From Deuterostichococcus epilithicus (lineage: Eukaryota > Chlorophyta > Trebouxiophyceae > Prasiolales > Stichococcaceae): a stretch of 64,000 nt of DNA. The translations under genes were made by a program, and so were the position numbers. The notes under the pieces were generated by a model. It made no database searches. It saw only the letters and a program-made list of their open reading frames with translations, and was not told where the DNA came from. The stretch lies in the NCBI GenBank assembly GCA_033439295.1, contig JAVTLE010000004.1, positions 124,012 to 188,011 of the forward strand, given 5' to 3'. This document shows positions 46,662 to 56,979 of this stretch, piece after piece; within the stretch, counting starts at the first letter, position 1; every line of letters starts with the position of its first letter.

Positions 46662-49394
46662 CTGTGCGCAGCAGTCGTCCATGCGGCATCGATGCGAAAG
46701 GCGTCATTCGGCATGTCAAACGCCTCGCCGCCGCCAGCCGGCCGCCGGACAGGCTTTGCGCGCAGCTGCTTCCCAGCAGACAACAACGGCGGCTGGTCGA
46801 AGCGCACCCGTGGCGCTGACTTTGGCGGGGCGCCAGACCCAAAGGCGACGGGTTTTGACGCCCTGCTGGACGCGCCTGCGCGGGCACAGAACCGCTGATG
46901 CGTGGCACTGCACTCAAGACATAGCCTATCCCACACATACAAGCTGAGCACGACAACGATGGCTCTGAGCAGCAGTAGACCGCCTGCAGCACTGCAGAGC
47001 TCATAGCAACAGGATGTACAACAGCAGCGTCGATTGCTTCCAGACTCATGCTCATCTACAGGTGACCGCCAAGCATTTGGCGGGAATGGTATGCACGGTA
47101 ACTTTTGAATTACATTTTAAGTTTCTGAACAGCTCAGACATGCAAGAGTCGGCAGCATGTAACAGCGTCCCCTGTGCCCCTGCGGCCATTTGAACTACAT
47201 ACACTGGATGAAGGTGGCTTCGAGCCTCCCACTGTCTCACACCATGCATGTCCACCAGCAATCTGGCAGGTCAGTCAGAGCCGCACCTGCCGCCGCGATT
47301 GCCGCGCACTCGGCGCCGCCGCACAGCAGAGGCCCCGGGGCAAAGGCCGGCTCCACCAGCTTTGGCGGCGCGGGGCCGCTGATGAAGAGGCCCGCTGCAG
47401 CGAAAGCCAGGCGGTAGGTCGGCGGCTTTGCATGCTCCGACGGCGTGACGCTGCCGCCGCCGGATTTGGCAGCGGGCCGCAGAGCCGACAGCGCAACTTG
47501 CAGCCGCACAGTGGCACGCATCGCTGTGGCCGCCTTGCCGGCTCCGTCGCCCACCTGTTGACGGAACAGCGGCACATTCGTGTTGGACTGTATTTTGCTC
47601 AGCAGGGATGCAGAGCGATGGCGCCCTCGGAGTTCGCTTGCACTTGCCATCAGTGCTGGCCTGCCTTCACGCACAGGTGGTGAAATATTTCGTAAGTAAT
47701 TCAGCGGGAGGGAAGAGCGCAGCCTTGTGTGCATCGGTGCGCAGGTGTTCCAACCATCCCCAGAACCTTCCACAAAGAATCTGCAGGCTACCCCACTGTG
47801 TTGCTATCTTGTCCCACTTTGTAGGTTCAGGCCACACCTGCTGCAGCGCTGCCGCCACGTCGAGCGGCGCACCCTCGCCACCGTCGGTCTTGCGGAAGTG
47901 GTCAACGGCACACGGCATCTTGCCGCCCAGCGCCGCATCGAACCAAACCTGGAGCATCAACGTCGGATAGGGTCGAATTTGGAATCACAGTGACATCGGC
48001 CACATGCAAAGCTAGAGCCCTGATGTATCTGTGCTCCCGTGTGTGACTCTGGATATATCTTATCTGATGCAACAGGGACCTTGCGAGCTGCAGCAGTGGC
48101 GCACCGAAAGGATGCGCACTCCGGCGCATTGCAGCTCCAGCCACAACCGGATCTACCGGCCTTCGTCTCAGGCTGAACCGCTACGTGCTCTGTTCACTAG
48201 AATTGTGCAGCAGCTGCCCCGCGGTTCGAGCACTTGGCGATGCAAACTTTCAGCGCTGTCTGCTTGTGATGATGCAATGGTGTGATGGCAAGCCACTCTT
48301 ATCTCATCACTGAGCTGGGCTCAGATAGGCCCCACCAAGCTCCCGGCCTCGGATCCGAAGTTCAAGCGGCGCGCATCCAGCGCCGCATGGCCGCCGTCCC
48401 ACGCCCAGTCCGCCACAGGCGCCAGCAGCTGCCCGACGAACGTCTCCTTGCTGACGCCCAGCCGCACCCACCCCAGGTTCTGGCGCCTGCAAGCAGCACA
48501 GGCAGGGCATTGTGAAAGACGCCGTACAGAGACTGCCACAAACCTGCTGAGTGAGCAGCCACAGAGTGCAATTGCCTGTACCTGCTGGATCGCCGCCACT
48601 GTCGATGATTCTCTTGTGCGCTGCTCAGGGTGCCAGTTACTGCATGGAGGCCTCACCCGCTGCTGTTGCTGTCTGTGCTGTTTACAGGCGCCGGCACAAT
48701 GACCGCCTCAAGCTTCACAAATGGCTGTGCGTCCTGTACGCCTGCAGAAAGCACCGCGCGACGGCATCGTATCATTCACAAGTGCTGGATGCAACATGTC
48801 GCAGCCTACATCCCACCTGAAGCGGGTCTGGAATCGAGCATTGCCTCATCTCTGCAGTGTTGATTTGTCACACTTGCACCCGCTGATTGGCGTGCAGTCG
48901 ACGGCAGAGATGCCCAGCCAGCTGCAGCCTCACAGATACCTCGAGTGCAAGAAAGGCTGGGCACAGGAAACCAGTGCTGCAGAGGCGGCGGGTCACATCA
49001 TTTGGTACAGACTCGCTCATTCCATTACTTCCTGAATGAATCCCCCTTAATGAGCCGGCTGCGTAGTCGCAAGGTGACATCCAGCATGGTTTGATGTCGC
49101 AAGCAAGCATCTATCCAGTGCACTACCTGGGGGGAAGAAGTGCAGGTCCAGCCAGGTGCACTCCAGTCCCGTCTGGCTGTCGACGCCCACCCGCTGGCCT
49201 TGTGCGTGTGACACTGACGCCTTGTGCTGCCCGTCGTCCAGGCTTAGCATCCTCGCGGCCTCCAGCGGCACGGCTGCCACGGTGCCACGCTTCCCGCCGC
49301 GGTGGCTGGTGCTGCACACCACGTGCTCATAGCTGTCGCTGTTGAGGGGATAGCCCTGATTGGGCTGCCAGGCCGTCGATGACGGGGACGGCAT
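46662..49394 (-). CDS. Unrecognised multi-exon gene
   Basis: Exons 48486-48336, 47948-47838, 47554-47287 and 46875-46662 join in consistent phases on the minus strand. A further likely exon is 49394-49127, which has ATG at 49394. Its phase does not match 48486, so an exon between is missing. Conspicuous segments are YEHVVCSTSHRGGKRGTVAA, LECTWLDLHFFPPG, LGVSKETFVGQLLAPVADW, WFDAALGGKMPCAVDHFRK and RVRFDQPPLLSAGKQLRAKP. I do not recognise the family. It does not look like low-complexity noise, since acceptors and donors are regular. The last visible donor (GTGGGT at 46661) means at least one more exon lies to the left. A separate upstream frame at 49632-49441 (YRTVIKLSVLLAGVGGWP) could be its N-terminus. 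Confidence 0.5.
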
Positions 49395-50700
49395 GTCAGA
49401 TCCTCCAGGTCAAGATAGATCTGGGCAACCAGAGCTGCTGTTACAGAGCGCTCCAGCGAGACGGGGAATCAGCCGAGGCTGCGGCCGCCAAGAATTCCGC
49501 CGGAACCTTTGGCCAGCCTCCAACGCCGGCCAACAGCACCGAAAGTTTGATGACCGTGCGGTAAGAAGGCCCGGGCGTGGCCCGTCGATGCAGCAGGTTC
49601 GCGGGAGCTGGCACTGTGAACGGAACAGTCATGATTCGTCGGTCGGACCTACCAACGCGACACGCGACAGGGTCATCTCAACCGAATTTTGTTTGCCTAT
49701 TTGTGGGATCGATCACCCACAGCGGACGCATGATATGATATATGCAGCTGAACGACCGTCACCTTGTCGATGGACTTTGAGCTTGATATATGAATGGCGT
49801 GCTTGCGCTCAGCTTGCATACAATGGCACCAGATCGCCACTCAACCCCGGGGACCTGCTGCAGCCCTGTTGTGTGATGTGCAACGCAGCTGACGTGACGA
49901 AGTGGTGGTAGCTGGTGCAGCTGCCGCATGTACGCACAAACGCGCCGGGGTGCATTATTATAGGGGATACCATGTTCATTTTATATCATATGTAGTATAT
50001 ATCACAGTATCCTCTGCTGGCGCGCTTTTATAGTGCAGGGCAGAACAATAATGTGTGAGATTCCAGATGTCAGTGTTGGTTCCGACTTTGGCGCTCCTGA
50101 GGGCGGCCTATTCCCCTATTGGGCATCACCAGGACAATGCTGCCACCACCGCGATGAATTCTGGCGGGCATGCGGCAGCATGCTGCCTGGCATGCGCAAC
50201 GTCCATTGTGGGGAACGATATGCAGCATGCGTAAGATGCCAGCCGCATGATAGCAAATTGTCACATCCACCCAGCATCGTCTTCTCGGGCACTGCTTCCT
50301 ACAGTGCTTCCATACGCAACGGCAGGCGCCAACACCCTAGCTCGGAAAACCGACCCAGAACCTCGGCTGACATTTGTGCATCCGACTCAATCTGAAGTTT
50401 TCGTCCTGGCAGCCTAACTCAGCTACCTCGAGCTCATCACGAAGCCTGGTGCAGCCAGCGCTGTGCATCAGACTGATTCCGAGATTCCAAGGCCAAATCC
50501 ACAGTGCCAGGTCATTTGCGATATGAACGGTCAAGTGCGTTGCCTTCGGCCTTAACATTGCAGGCAGTTGTAGTCATCGTTGCACTGCGAGCACCCAGTC
50601 ATTCAGGGCGCTCCCTCTCACACCGCAAAGATTTTGCCAATATTGGATTGATCCGCCGGAAGTGTTGCACTGCCACGGTCAAAGGTCCTCGGAACCTGAC
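49395..50700. other. Mostly non-coding interval
   Basis: Apart from the possible N-terminal frame at 49441-49632 on the minus strand, nothing recognisable is present. An AT-rich patch with several TATATA-like stretches at about 49955-50015 stands out against the GC-rich background. Confidence 0.35.
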
Positions 50701-51160
50701 TTGTCCAACATGCACGTCTGGCTGGAATTTGCATCGGCCGCTTGCCGCCAGCCTGCCAGCTGATGTGCTGATGGAGGTCCTCGGCTGCCAGCTACACTCA
50801 CGCGATGCATCCTCCGCGCGCCTCGTGTGCCACAGGTGTCTCCTCCGTCTAACTAAATACCCCTGCTGCAATGCCGTGTGTAACTTGCCTTCATGATTCT
50901 GTTACATCGCATTGCCAACGTTGGTATCGTCACCTGACCTGACGACCTGACATGATCCACTCCTGTTATGCAGCTGATGAGCAGCAGCAGCACTGGCTGC
51001 TGTCCAGCGTGTGGCGCTAGAAGGGAACCAGCCACATGACAGCTTTGCAGCCGCAGGAAACTGGCACCGCCTGCGGTCCTTGCGCCAGCTCGAGTGCGGC
51101 GGCGCGGCAGCCACAGTGCTGCCCCTGAAGTCCGTCGTGACCCAGCTCCCAGGTGCCCAA
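50701..51160 (+). CDS. F-box protein, partial
   Basis: An F-box signature, LPADVLMEVLGCQL followed by ASSARLVC, lies at about 50752-50832, ahead of a GTGTCT donor. About 170 bp downstream a second exon-like frame (about 51000-51152, donor GTGCCC) reads NWHRLRSLRQLECGG, suggesting leucine-rich repeats. F-box proteins recruit substrates to SCF ubiquitin ligases through Skp1. A consistent phase between the two exons was not found, and the following 51.5-52.0 kb region has only weak leucine-rich matches, so the gene may be degraded or incompletely resolved. Confidence 0.55.
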
Positions 51161-52500
51161 TCTGCGTGCTATCATCCCACAAACCTGCAGGTGCCATGTA
51201 CGCCGACGAACAATAGTGCGTTCAAATACAACTACAAGATGAGATGTCGACATTGCAGTCTACAACTGGCGTGAGTCTGGTCTCATGGTCCTCGACACAC
51301 ATCATTCACATGCTTTCCAAGCCGATAGCAAGGCACCAAAAGCAGTTGTGCTAGGAAAGACGGGCTGGGATTTATCCGTGTTGCTTGTGCAATGCTCCCC
51401 TGCCCCCATGCATGATGCTGTGTACCCGGCCAAGATCTAGGACTGCAGCTGCATGCACACCAGTGAAGCATGATGTTGTTTGCACCCTGGCCCTGCCACC
51501 ATGCACTTGGCTTCCCCAGACAGGGCGCTGAGCGACTCGGCCATTGGCACGCAGGCGCTCTCCGCAACACACCTGCTCACGGACCTCCGGCTGGAATTCC
51601 GCTGCGCCTGTGACTTCAAGGGCATGAAGTGCCTGCCCATCCACTGGGTGGGCCACCCTGCACGCCCTGCAGAGCCTGGTGGTGGCGGCAAGAACAAGTG
51701 CTCTCGACCTTTGATAGGCAGCGTTCAGCTCTGCGGCCAGCAGGATCCAGCCAGCATCGGAGATGCCAGGTGGTGCCTCATCGCAAGCAGTCCTCGTGAG
51801 CACCAAAGCAGTACTACTAGGCAGCAGAGTGCAGACATTCGGCATGCTGACGAATAGGGATGTGCTGACTGCAGGCGTGCCAGCCCCAGGCCCTCCAACC
51901 GCCGCTGCGCGTCCTTCTCCAGATGCGAGAGCTGCGCCAAGGGTTGCCGTCGCGGGACTGCCGCAAGCGCACGTCTGCGCCCCCAAGACGGCGGCTTTGC
52001 ACGCGGCATTGGCGGTGCACGTGACCAGCACCATCGACACATTGCTCTGCGGCCGGCGGCAGGCGCATGCAGGCTGTCATGTTCTCGCCGCAGTTGCTGG
52101 CCAAAACTCGCTACACGCCATTGAATGCACAGACTAGGCAAAGATACAATCCGTTCTGGTGGTTTATTGGACATGCTGAAGCACAGGCGCACCGAGACGG
52201 CGCAGCGCAACGCAAAGTCGGTGAGGGCGCTCGAGCCGGCGGCGCCCTGCCGCCGCAGCCGCGCCACCATGTCGCCACGCCTCGGCCATCGCGCGGAATA
52301 CGCCGGCGGTAGCGGCCGTAAAGTCGGCGCCGAGGCCCGTCATCGGCCAAAAGAAAAAGTGCGTGGAATCGCACCCGCATGCAATCGGTGCATGCACAAG
52401 AATGCAGCGTTTAAAGCAGGAGTCGTGAGCGCAGTCGTACCATAGTGGTGCAGCGGCGGCAGCGCCGCGGGCCAAGCTAATATTGGTGCTAACAGCATCC
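51161..52500. other. Region without a firm gene model
   Basis: Frames on both strands show leucine-rich fragments, for example LHALQSLVVAAR at about 51655-51695 on plus and LAQLSHLEKDAQRRLEGLGL at about 51880-51945 on minus. They may be remnants of the F-box gene's repeat region. No splice-consistent chain was found. Confidence 0.3.
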
Positions 52501-52506
52501 CAAGCG

Positions 52507-52695
52507 TGCCTCGATGCAGCGCATGCACTCGTCAGCCGGCAGCGGCATGGCGTGGCCACCGTGGCCGTGCTGTAGCTCGCGGCCGACAAGCTACCGCGCA
52601 TGCGGCACCTGATGCAGCACGCGCAGCCTACCATTAGCAGGCTGATGGACAGCCTCGGGCTGGCGGACCGGTGGATCACGGTGCCGGAGCACGGT
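52507..52695 (+). pseudogene. Dead inverted copy of the exon at 52976-53175
   Basis: On the plus strand this segment reads ...LDAAHAL..., then a TAG stop at 52573, then LAADKLPRMRHLMQ, SLGLADRWITVPEHG. It matches the minus-strand exon 53175-52976 along its whole length (LDAAYEL, LAADELPGLRHMAQ, SLGLADDHWIAVEEHDS). The stop replaces a Gln codon, and the matching acceptor has been lost. Confidence 0.85.
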
Positions 52696-52975
52696 AGGAA
52701 TGAGTCTCGTGTTGTCATGTGTGGTTCATCTACACGAGCTCCTGGAAGTCCCAGTAGCTGCCCTGCCGGTCGCCCGGCAACTCAGCTAGTCGGAGATGCC
52801 GGCTGGTCACATGCAAAGGCTGTTGCTCTGCTGCCGCTGCTGCTGCTGCTGACCACAGCAGACAGCTGCGAAAGCCAGCATCCCCGGCTAGCCGAGCCGA
52901 CGGGCGAGCGGCAGGGCAGTCGCTAGGCCTTCCAAGACCTCAATACGTTGAACACATGACAGCACGAGACCTCAC

Positions 52976-53175
52976 CTGCTGTCGTGCTCCTCCACCGCGA
53001 TCCAGTGGTCATCCGCCAGCCCAAGGCTGGCCATCTCCTGCCTGAGGATGGGCATCGCCAGCTGCGCCATGTGCCGCAGGCCGGGCAACTCGTCGGCTGC
53101 CAGCTGCAGTGAAGCCACAGCGGCCACGCCGGGCCGCTGTCCACTGCGGAGCTCATATGCTGCATCAAGGCCGTC
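52976..53175 (-). CDS. Exon of an unrecognised gene, parent of an inverted pseudo-exon
   Basis: The segment has an acceptor (AGCATTGCAG), a 200-nt open frame starting DGLDAAYELRSGQ and ending AVEEHDSR, and a GTGAGG donor. Composition is helical and leucine-rich (LQLAADELPGLRHMAQLAMP). No family is recognised. A distantly similar frame, DLLDAAQGVLGDEVEQAMR, follows an acceptor at about 53966 on the same strand, and may be another exon or an old copy. Confidence 0.55.
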
Positions 53176-53599
53176 CTGCAATGCTGACAGCAGCAATTCC
53201 AGCTTGGCCCGCAACGCATGTACCAATGCATTTTGGGTGCAGTTAAGGCTCGAGTAAACGGATGAAAACCTCGACAAACGGAACGCAAAAGAAACGGCGC
53301 AGCTCGCAGGGGCTTGCTGTCTTTGTACGGCGGATACCGGAAGAAGGCGCGGGAAGGTGCTTTTGCTTCGAATTAGCCACCTGCTGGGCGGGCACTGTAT
53401 GCCAGTTCGTTTCTGAGCAAAGCTGCACCGAATGGCGCACGCATGCTAACGCGCACGCGTTCCGCACGCATGCGCACGCGGCTGTTTCTGACAATCACGT
53501 CACATAGGGTGTCAAGCAATTTCCACGGCCAGCCTGAGATACAAGTTAAGGTGCAGCAGGGCGTAAGACAGTGCTGCTGATGTTCACACAGTTCTTCCA

Positions 53600-54010
53600 C
53601 ATTCCACATGTGATACTCTATCTCCTCCTAGCTGGTGAACTTCTTCAGCACCCGCAGACAGCTGAGACACACACCAAATCGACCGCCGCTCTGCCGTCGG
53701 GCGGTCGCGCGACCGGATGTGAAGAAACTGCTCCGATTGCGCTCGCAGCTGCAGGCCGAGGACGGCTGACCGAGCGCATTCGTTGCAAGCTCCCAGAGCA
53801 GTGGTGCTGAGCCCCTTTGTCCCTCCACCACTCCCACGCCGTCATGAATCTGGCCAGATTTTGCACCATGAGCCTGTTAGACACCTCCACTTTATTGCGG
53901 TCATTTTTCAGCTTCGCATCGCCTGCTCGACCTCGTCGCCCAATACCCCCTGCGCAGCATCGAGCAGGTCCTGCATCACCTGCTAGCACGCCAACGACAA
54001 ACTGATGGCG
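53600..54010 (-). CDS. Possible further exons on the minus strand
   Basis: Two exon-like frames occur: about 53966-53905 (DLLDAAQGVLGDEVEQ) and about 53760-53680 (LRAQSEQFLHIRSRDRPTAE after a CAG). They may belong to the same gene as 52976-53175. No junction could be fixed and no family is recognised. Confidence 0.25.
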
Positions 54011-54138
54011 CAAAGAGACATCACTTGGACATGGCGCGCTTTTTGGCTGTGAGATGTGCAGACTGCGGAGACATGCAAGACACGTACAGCCCAGCCAGTG
54101 CCGAAGTAAGACGTAACAGCAATAAACCCCGGACGCTC

Positions 54139-54262
54139 ATTCGTTCCAAGCTCCAAAACGGCGTGAAAACATTGGTGAGAGCTCTTGAAAGGCGTAGAAT
54201 CATTGGCGAGGCCTCCAAAAAGGCGGGAAGGTATTCGTGAGTGCTTAAAAATATATCGTTGA
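54139..54262. repeat. Degenerate short repeat, about 31-bp period
   Basis: Segments beginning ATTCGTTCC, ATTGGTGAG, ATTGGCGAG and ATTCGTGAG start at about 54139, 54171, 54202 and 54233. Each has GC(T/C)(C/T)...AAA...GGCG in the same place. This is the oldest-looking part of the repeat block that ends at the tRNA gene. Confidence 0.7.
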
Positions 54263-54288
54263 GGGCACCAAGATGCCCAAAAACTACC

Positions 54289-54573
54289 TGAGGGATAACG
54301 GGATGGCTGCAGCCTGAGGGGCTCCCGGCCGCCGCAAGTGGAGCTCAAAAGCTACTTTAATGACGATGGGATTGCTGCAGCAGCGATTGGAGGGGCTCCC
54401 GGCCGCCGCAAGTGGAGCTCAAAAGCTACCCGAGGGAAAAAGAGATCGCTGCAGCAGCGCCCGGAGAGGCTCCTGCCCGCCGCAAGAGGCGGCGGGCCAC
54501 AAAACGACCAGAGAGCTTCAGAGGCGGCCTGAAACGACCCTTGCTGCTCCCAAAAAACAGGCCAAACATCAAT
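54289..54573. repeat. Diverged tandem repeat, about 74-bp period
   Basis: GGGGCTCCCGGCCGCCGCAA with following GTGGAGCTCAAAAGCTAC occurs at about 54318 and 54392, and a decayed GAGGCTCCTGCCCGCCGCAA at about 54466. The block starts with TGAGGGATAACGGGAT at about 54289, the same tRNA-derived sequence as in the following array, and merges into it by the shared AAAACGACCAGAGAGCTTCA. Confidence 0.8.
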
Positions 54574-55679
54574 GAGGGATAACGGGATCGCCCTAGCGGC
54601 GGCGGGCCCCAAAACGACCAGAGAGCTTCAGAGGCGGCCTGAAACGACCCTTGCTGCTCCCAAAAACAGGCCAAAATCTTGGTGAGGGATAACGGGATCG
54701 CCCTAGCGGCGGCGGGCCCCAAAACGACCAGAGAGCTTCAGAGGCGGCCTGAAACGACCCTTGCTGCTCCCAAAAAACAGGCCAAAAAATCAATGAGGGA
54801 TAGCGGGATCGCCCTAGCGGCGGCGGGCCCCAAAACGACCAGAGAGCTTCAGAGGCGGCCTGAAACGACCCTTGCTGCTCCCAAAAAACAGGCCAAAATC
54901 TTGGTGAGGGATAGCGGGATCGCCCTAGCGGTGGCGGGCCCCAAAACGACCAGAGAGCTTCAGAGGCGGCCTGAAACAACCCTTGCTGCTCCCAAAAAAC
55001 AGGCCAAAAAATCAATGAGGGACAACGGGATCGCCCTAGCGGCGGCGGGCCCCAAAACGACCAGAGAGCTTCAGAGGCGGCCTGAAACGACCCTTGCTGC
55101 TCCCAAAAAACAGGCCAAAAAATCAATGAGGGATAACGGGATCGCCCTAGCGGCGGCGGGCCCCAAAACGACCAGAGAGCTTCAGAGGCGGCCTGAAACG
55201 ACCCTTGCTGCTCCTAAAAAACAGGCCAAACATCAATGAGGGATAACGGGATCGCCCTAGCGGCGGCGGGCCCCAAAACGACCAGAGAGCTTCAGAGGCG
55301 GCCTGAAACGACCCTTGCTGCTCCCAAAAAACAGGCCAAAAAATCAATGAGGGATAACGGGATCGCCCTAGCGGCGGCGGGCCCCAAAACGACCAGAGAG
55401 CTTCAGAGGCGGCCTGAAACGACCCTTGCTGCTCCAAAAAACAGGCCAAAAAATCAATGAGGGATAGCGGGATCGCCCTAGCGGCGGCGGGCCCCAAAAC
55501 GACCAGAGAGCTTCAGAGGCGGCCTGAAACGACCCTTGCTGCTCCAAAAAACAGGCCAAAAAATCAATGAGGGATAGCGGGATCGCCCTAGCGGCGGCGG
55601 GCCCCAAAACGACCAGAGAGCTTCAGAGGCGGCCTGAAACGACTCTTGCTGCTCCCAAAAAACAGGCCAAAATCTTCGT
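54574..55679. repeat. Ten-unit 110/111-bp tandem array carrying the 3' end of tRNA-Trp
   Basis: Units begin GAGGGATA(A/G)CGGGATCG at 54574, 54684, 54795, 54906, 55017, 55128, 55238, 55349, 55459 and 55569. The next period falls exactly on the 3' end of the tRNA gene at 55680. Units are nearly identical. Each holds 18 nt complementary to the tRNA 3' end, a CGGCGGCGGGCCCC block, AAAACGACCAGAGAGCTTCA, and A-runs that read as T-runs, possible Pol III stops, on the tRNA strand. The tRNA internal B box is not preserved in the units (GGGCGATCC instead of GGTTCGATCC). The frames open across it on both strands are a by-product of the 111-bp unit. Confidence 0.95.
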
Positions 55680-55750
55680 GAGGGATAACGGGATCGAACC
55701 GCTAACCTTCTGCTTTGGAGGCAGACGCGCTACCATTGCGCCAATCCCCC
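55679..55750 (-). tRNA. trnW-CCA: tRNA-Trp (anticodon CCA)
   Basis: Read on the minus strand, GGGGGAT pairs with ATCCCTC as a seven-pair acceptor stem with one G-U. GCGC pairs with GCGC in the D arm. TCTGC-CTCCAAA-GCAGA is the anticodon arm with CCA at positions 34-36. AGCGG-TTCGATC-CCGTT is the T arm, and the discriminator base is A. There is no intron. The body matches the plant nuclear tRNA-Trp pattern (GGCGCAATGGTAGCGCGTCTG). The gene lies at the end of the 110/111-bp array. Confidence 0.95.
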
Positions 55751-56019
55751 GTTGCTTTCGGGGTGCTTCGCTCTTGCGTCGTAAATCCTCTGGTGTCAGA
55801 GGTCCAATCGCTGTTGTCTCCAGGGCGATTGTAAGCGTCATGACGCTGGATCACCGTCGGGTCCCCCGCTCGACCCGGCCCTTTTTGGCTTTGTCGAAAC
55901 CCTTGTCGAACCCCAATGGGCTGCGGTCCATTTGCTCTCCGGAAATCGGTGAGAACACGGCGCGAACGATCCAAAGCCGACCCCCCTACCGGCTGCTCAT
56001 GCTTCGCTAAGCCACAAAT

Positions 56020-56436
56020 GCAATGCCGTGGGCGGGAAGCGAGCCGCCAACAGTGGCCCTGTAGGCCCGCAGCATGGCGGCGTCGCAGCCGCGCTGACCG
56101 CGCTGCAGCACCGCAAACCGCTGCCCCGCGCTCGGGGCTGCAGCGGCTCATGCGATGGGGGCCGCCGGACGGGCGCCAGCGCCCAGCTGGCGGCAGCAGC
56201 CGCAGCCCTGCCGGCGGCAGCGCCCCCGCAGAATGGCGGCGGCGCTGCTGCGCCAGCTGCTGCGGCAGCTGTGGCAATACCCGGCAGCCGGGATCAGCTG
56301 CGATCCAATGCGCCAGCGGCGGGGGCGGGGGGCCGGCATCGCGCGACCAGCGCCGATGCCGCCGGCAGCCGCTCGCCCTGTTTAGGCTCGCCAAAGCTCG
56401 GCAAGCTGAGTGCTTTGGGCGGGGTGAGGAGCCCAG
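56020..56436 (+). CDS. Low-complexity exon, unknown protein
   Basis: A GC-rich frame reads HGGVAAALTALQHRKPLPRA, alanine-rich blocks, then LGSPKLGKLSALGG and a GTGAGG donor at about 56425. Third-position GC is high. No family is recognised. It could be the 5' part of a gene that continues into the CAG-tract region, or of the Tr/low-complexity gene class common in this genome. Confidence 0.35.
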
Positions 56437-56477
56437 GCCGCGTGCACCACTGCTGACACTGCATCGTTGCCCGCGCG

Positions 56478-56625
56478 GTGGTCTCCGCTGTCGAGGCCGA
56501 GCTGTGGGCGGCCGCGACAGCTGCCGCCGCAGGGCCGGCGCCGCTGCCAGCCGCCGCAGTTCCCACGGTGTGGCTGTGGTGGCAGACCAGCGGCGGCGGC
56601 AGCGGCAGCAGCAGCAGGCGCCGGC

Positions 56626-56687
<62 letters not shown>

Positions 56688-56979
56688 CGCTAGAGCAACA
56701 GCAGCAGCAGCGGCAGCAGCAGGTGCCGGCGATAGCGGCAGCAGCCGCAGCAGGGGCATCGGCCTGCTGGCGGTGGACGCCCGGCTCATGTGTGGAGCAG
56801 AGGGCTCGGCCCTGGTGTGCCTGGCAGCCGTGTCCGCCATGGATTATGGGCGCAGGCTGGCCAGCCGCATCATCCTGGATGGGGAGCAGGCAGCGCGGCC
56901 GGGGCCGCGGCTCGACCGCAGGTGCAGCGAGCGGCCGTGGCGCGCTGCTGGAGCGTCCTATCGGAGTTGCGTGCAGTAG
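56478..56979 (+). CDS. Low-complexity region with CAG tract, unknown protein
   Basis: Before the tract one frame reads AVVSAVEAELWAAATAAAAG. After it a frame reads GIGLLAVDARLMCGAEGSAL, then AAVSAMDYGRRLASRIILDG, with a stop at about 56979. In this latter frame the tract codes polyalanine; in the other two frames it would code polyglutamine or polyserine. The flanking non-repetitive parts look protein-like, but which frame is used, and whether they are one gene, is not settled. Confidence 0.35.
56626..56692. repeat. CAG trinucleotide tract
   Basis: A run of about twenty CAG units with one CAA interruption, followed after GCGCTAGAGCAA by a shorter run to about 56730. It is likely length-variable. 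Confidence 0.95.

Noticed and set aside
46506-46898. Plus-strand ORF ending ALLDAPARAQNR
   Set aside because: The minus-strand exon 46875-46662 has matching splice sites and joins the next exon in phase, so the plus frame is taken as its shadow. This is not fully excluded.
54679-55607. Long ORFs on both strands through the repeat array, encoding repeated KTTRELQRRPETT-like or GSFQAASEALWSFWG-like blocks
   Set aside because: They stay open only because most units are 111 bp (37 codons); they break where units are 110 bp, and the array is anchored on a tRNA gene.
54574-55679. Possible CRISPR array
   Set aside because: Units are near-identical along their full 110 bp, with no short repeat/variable spacer pattern, and the context is eukaryotic.
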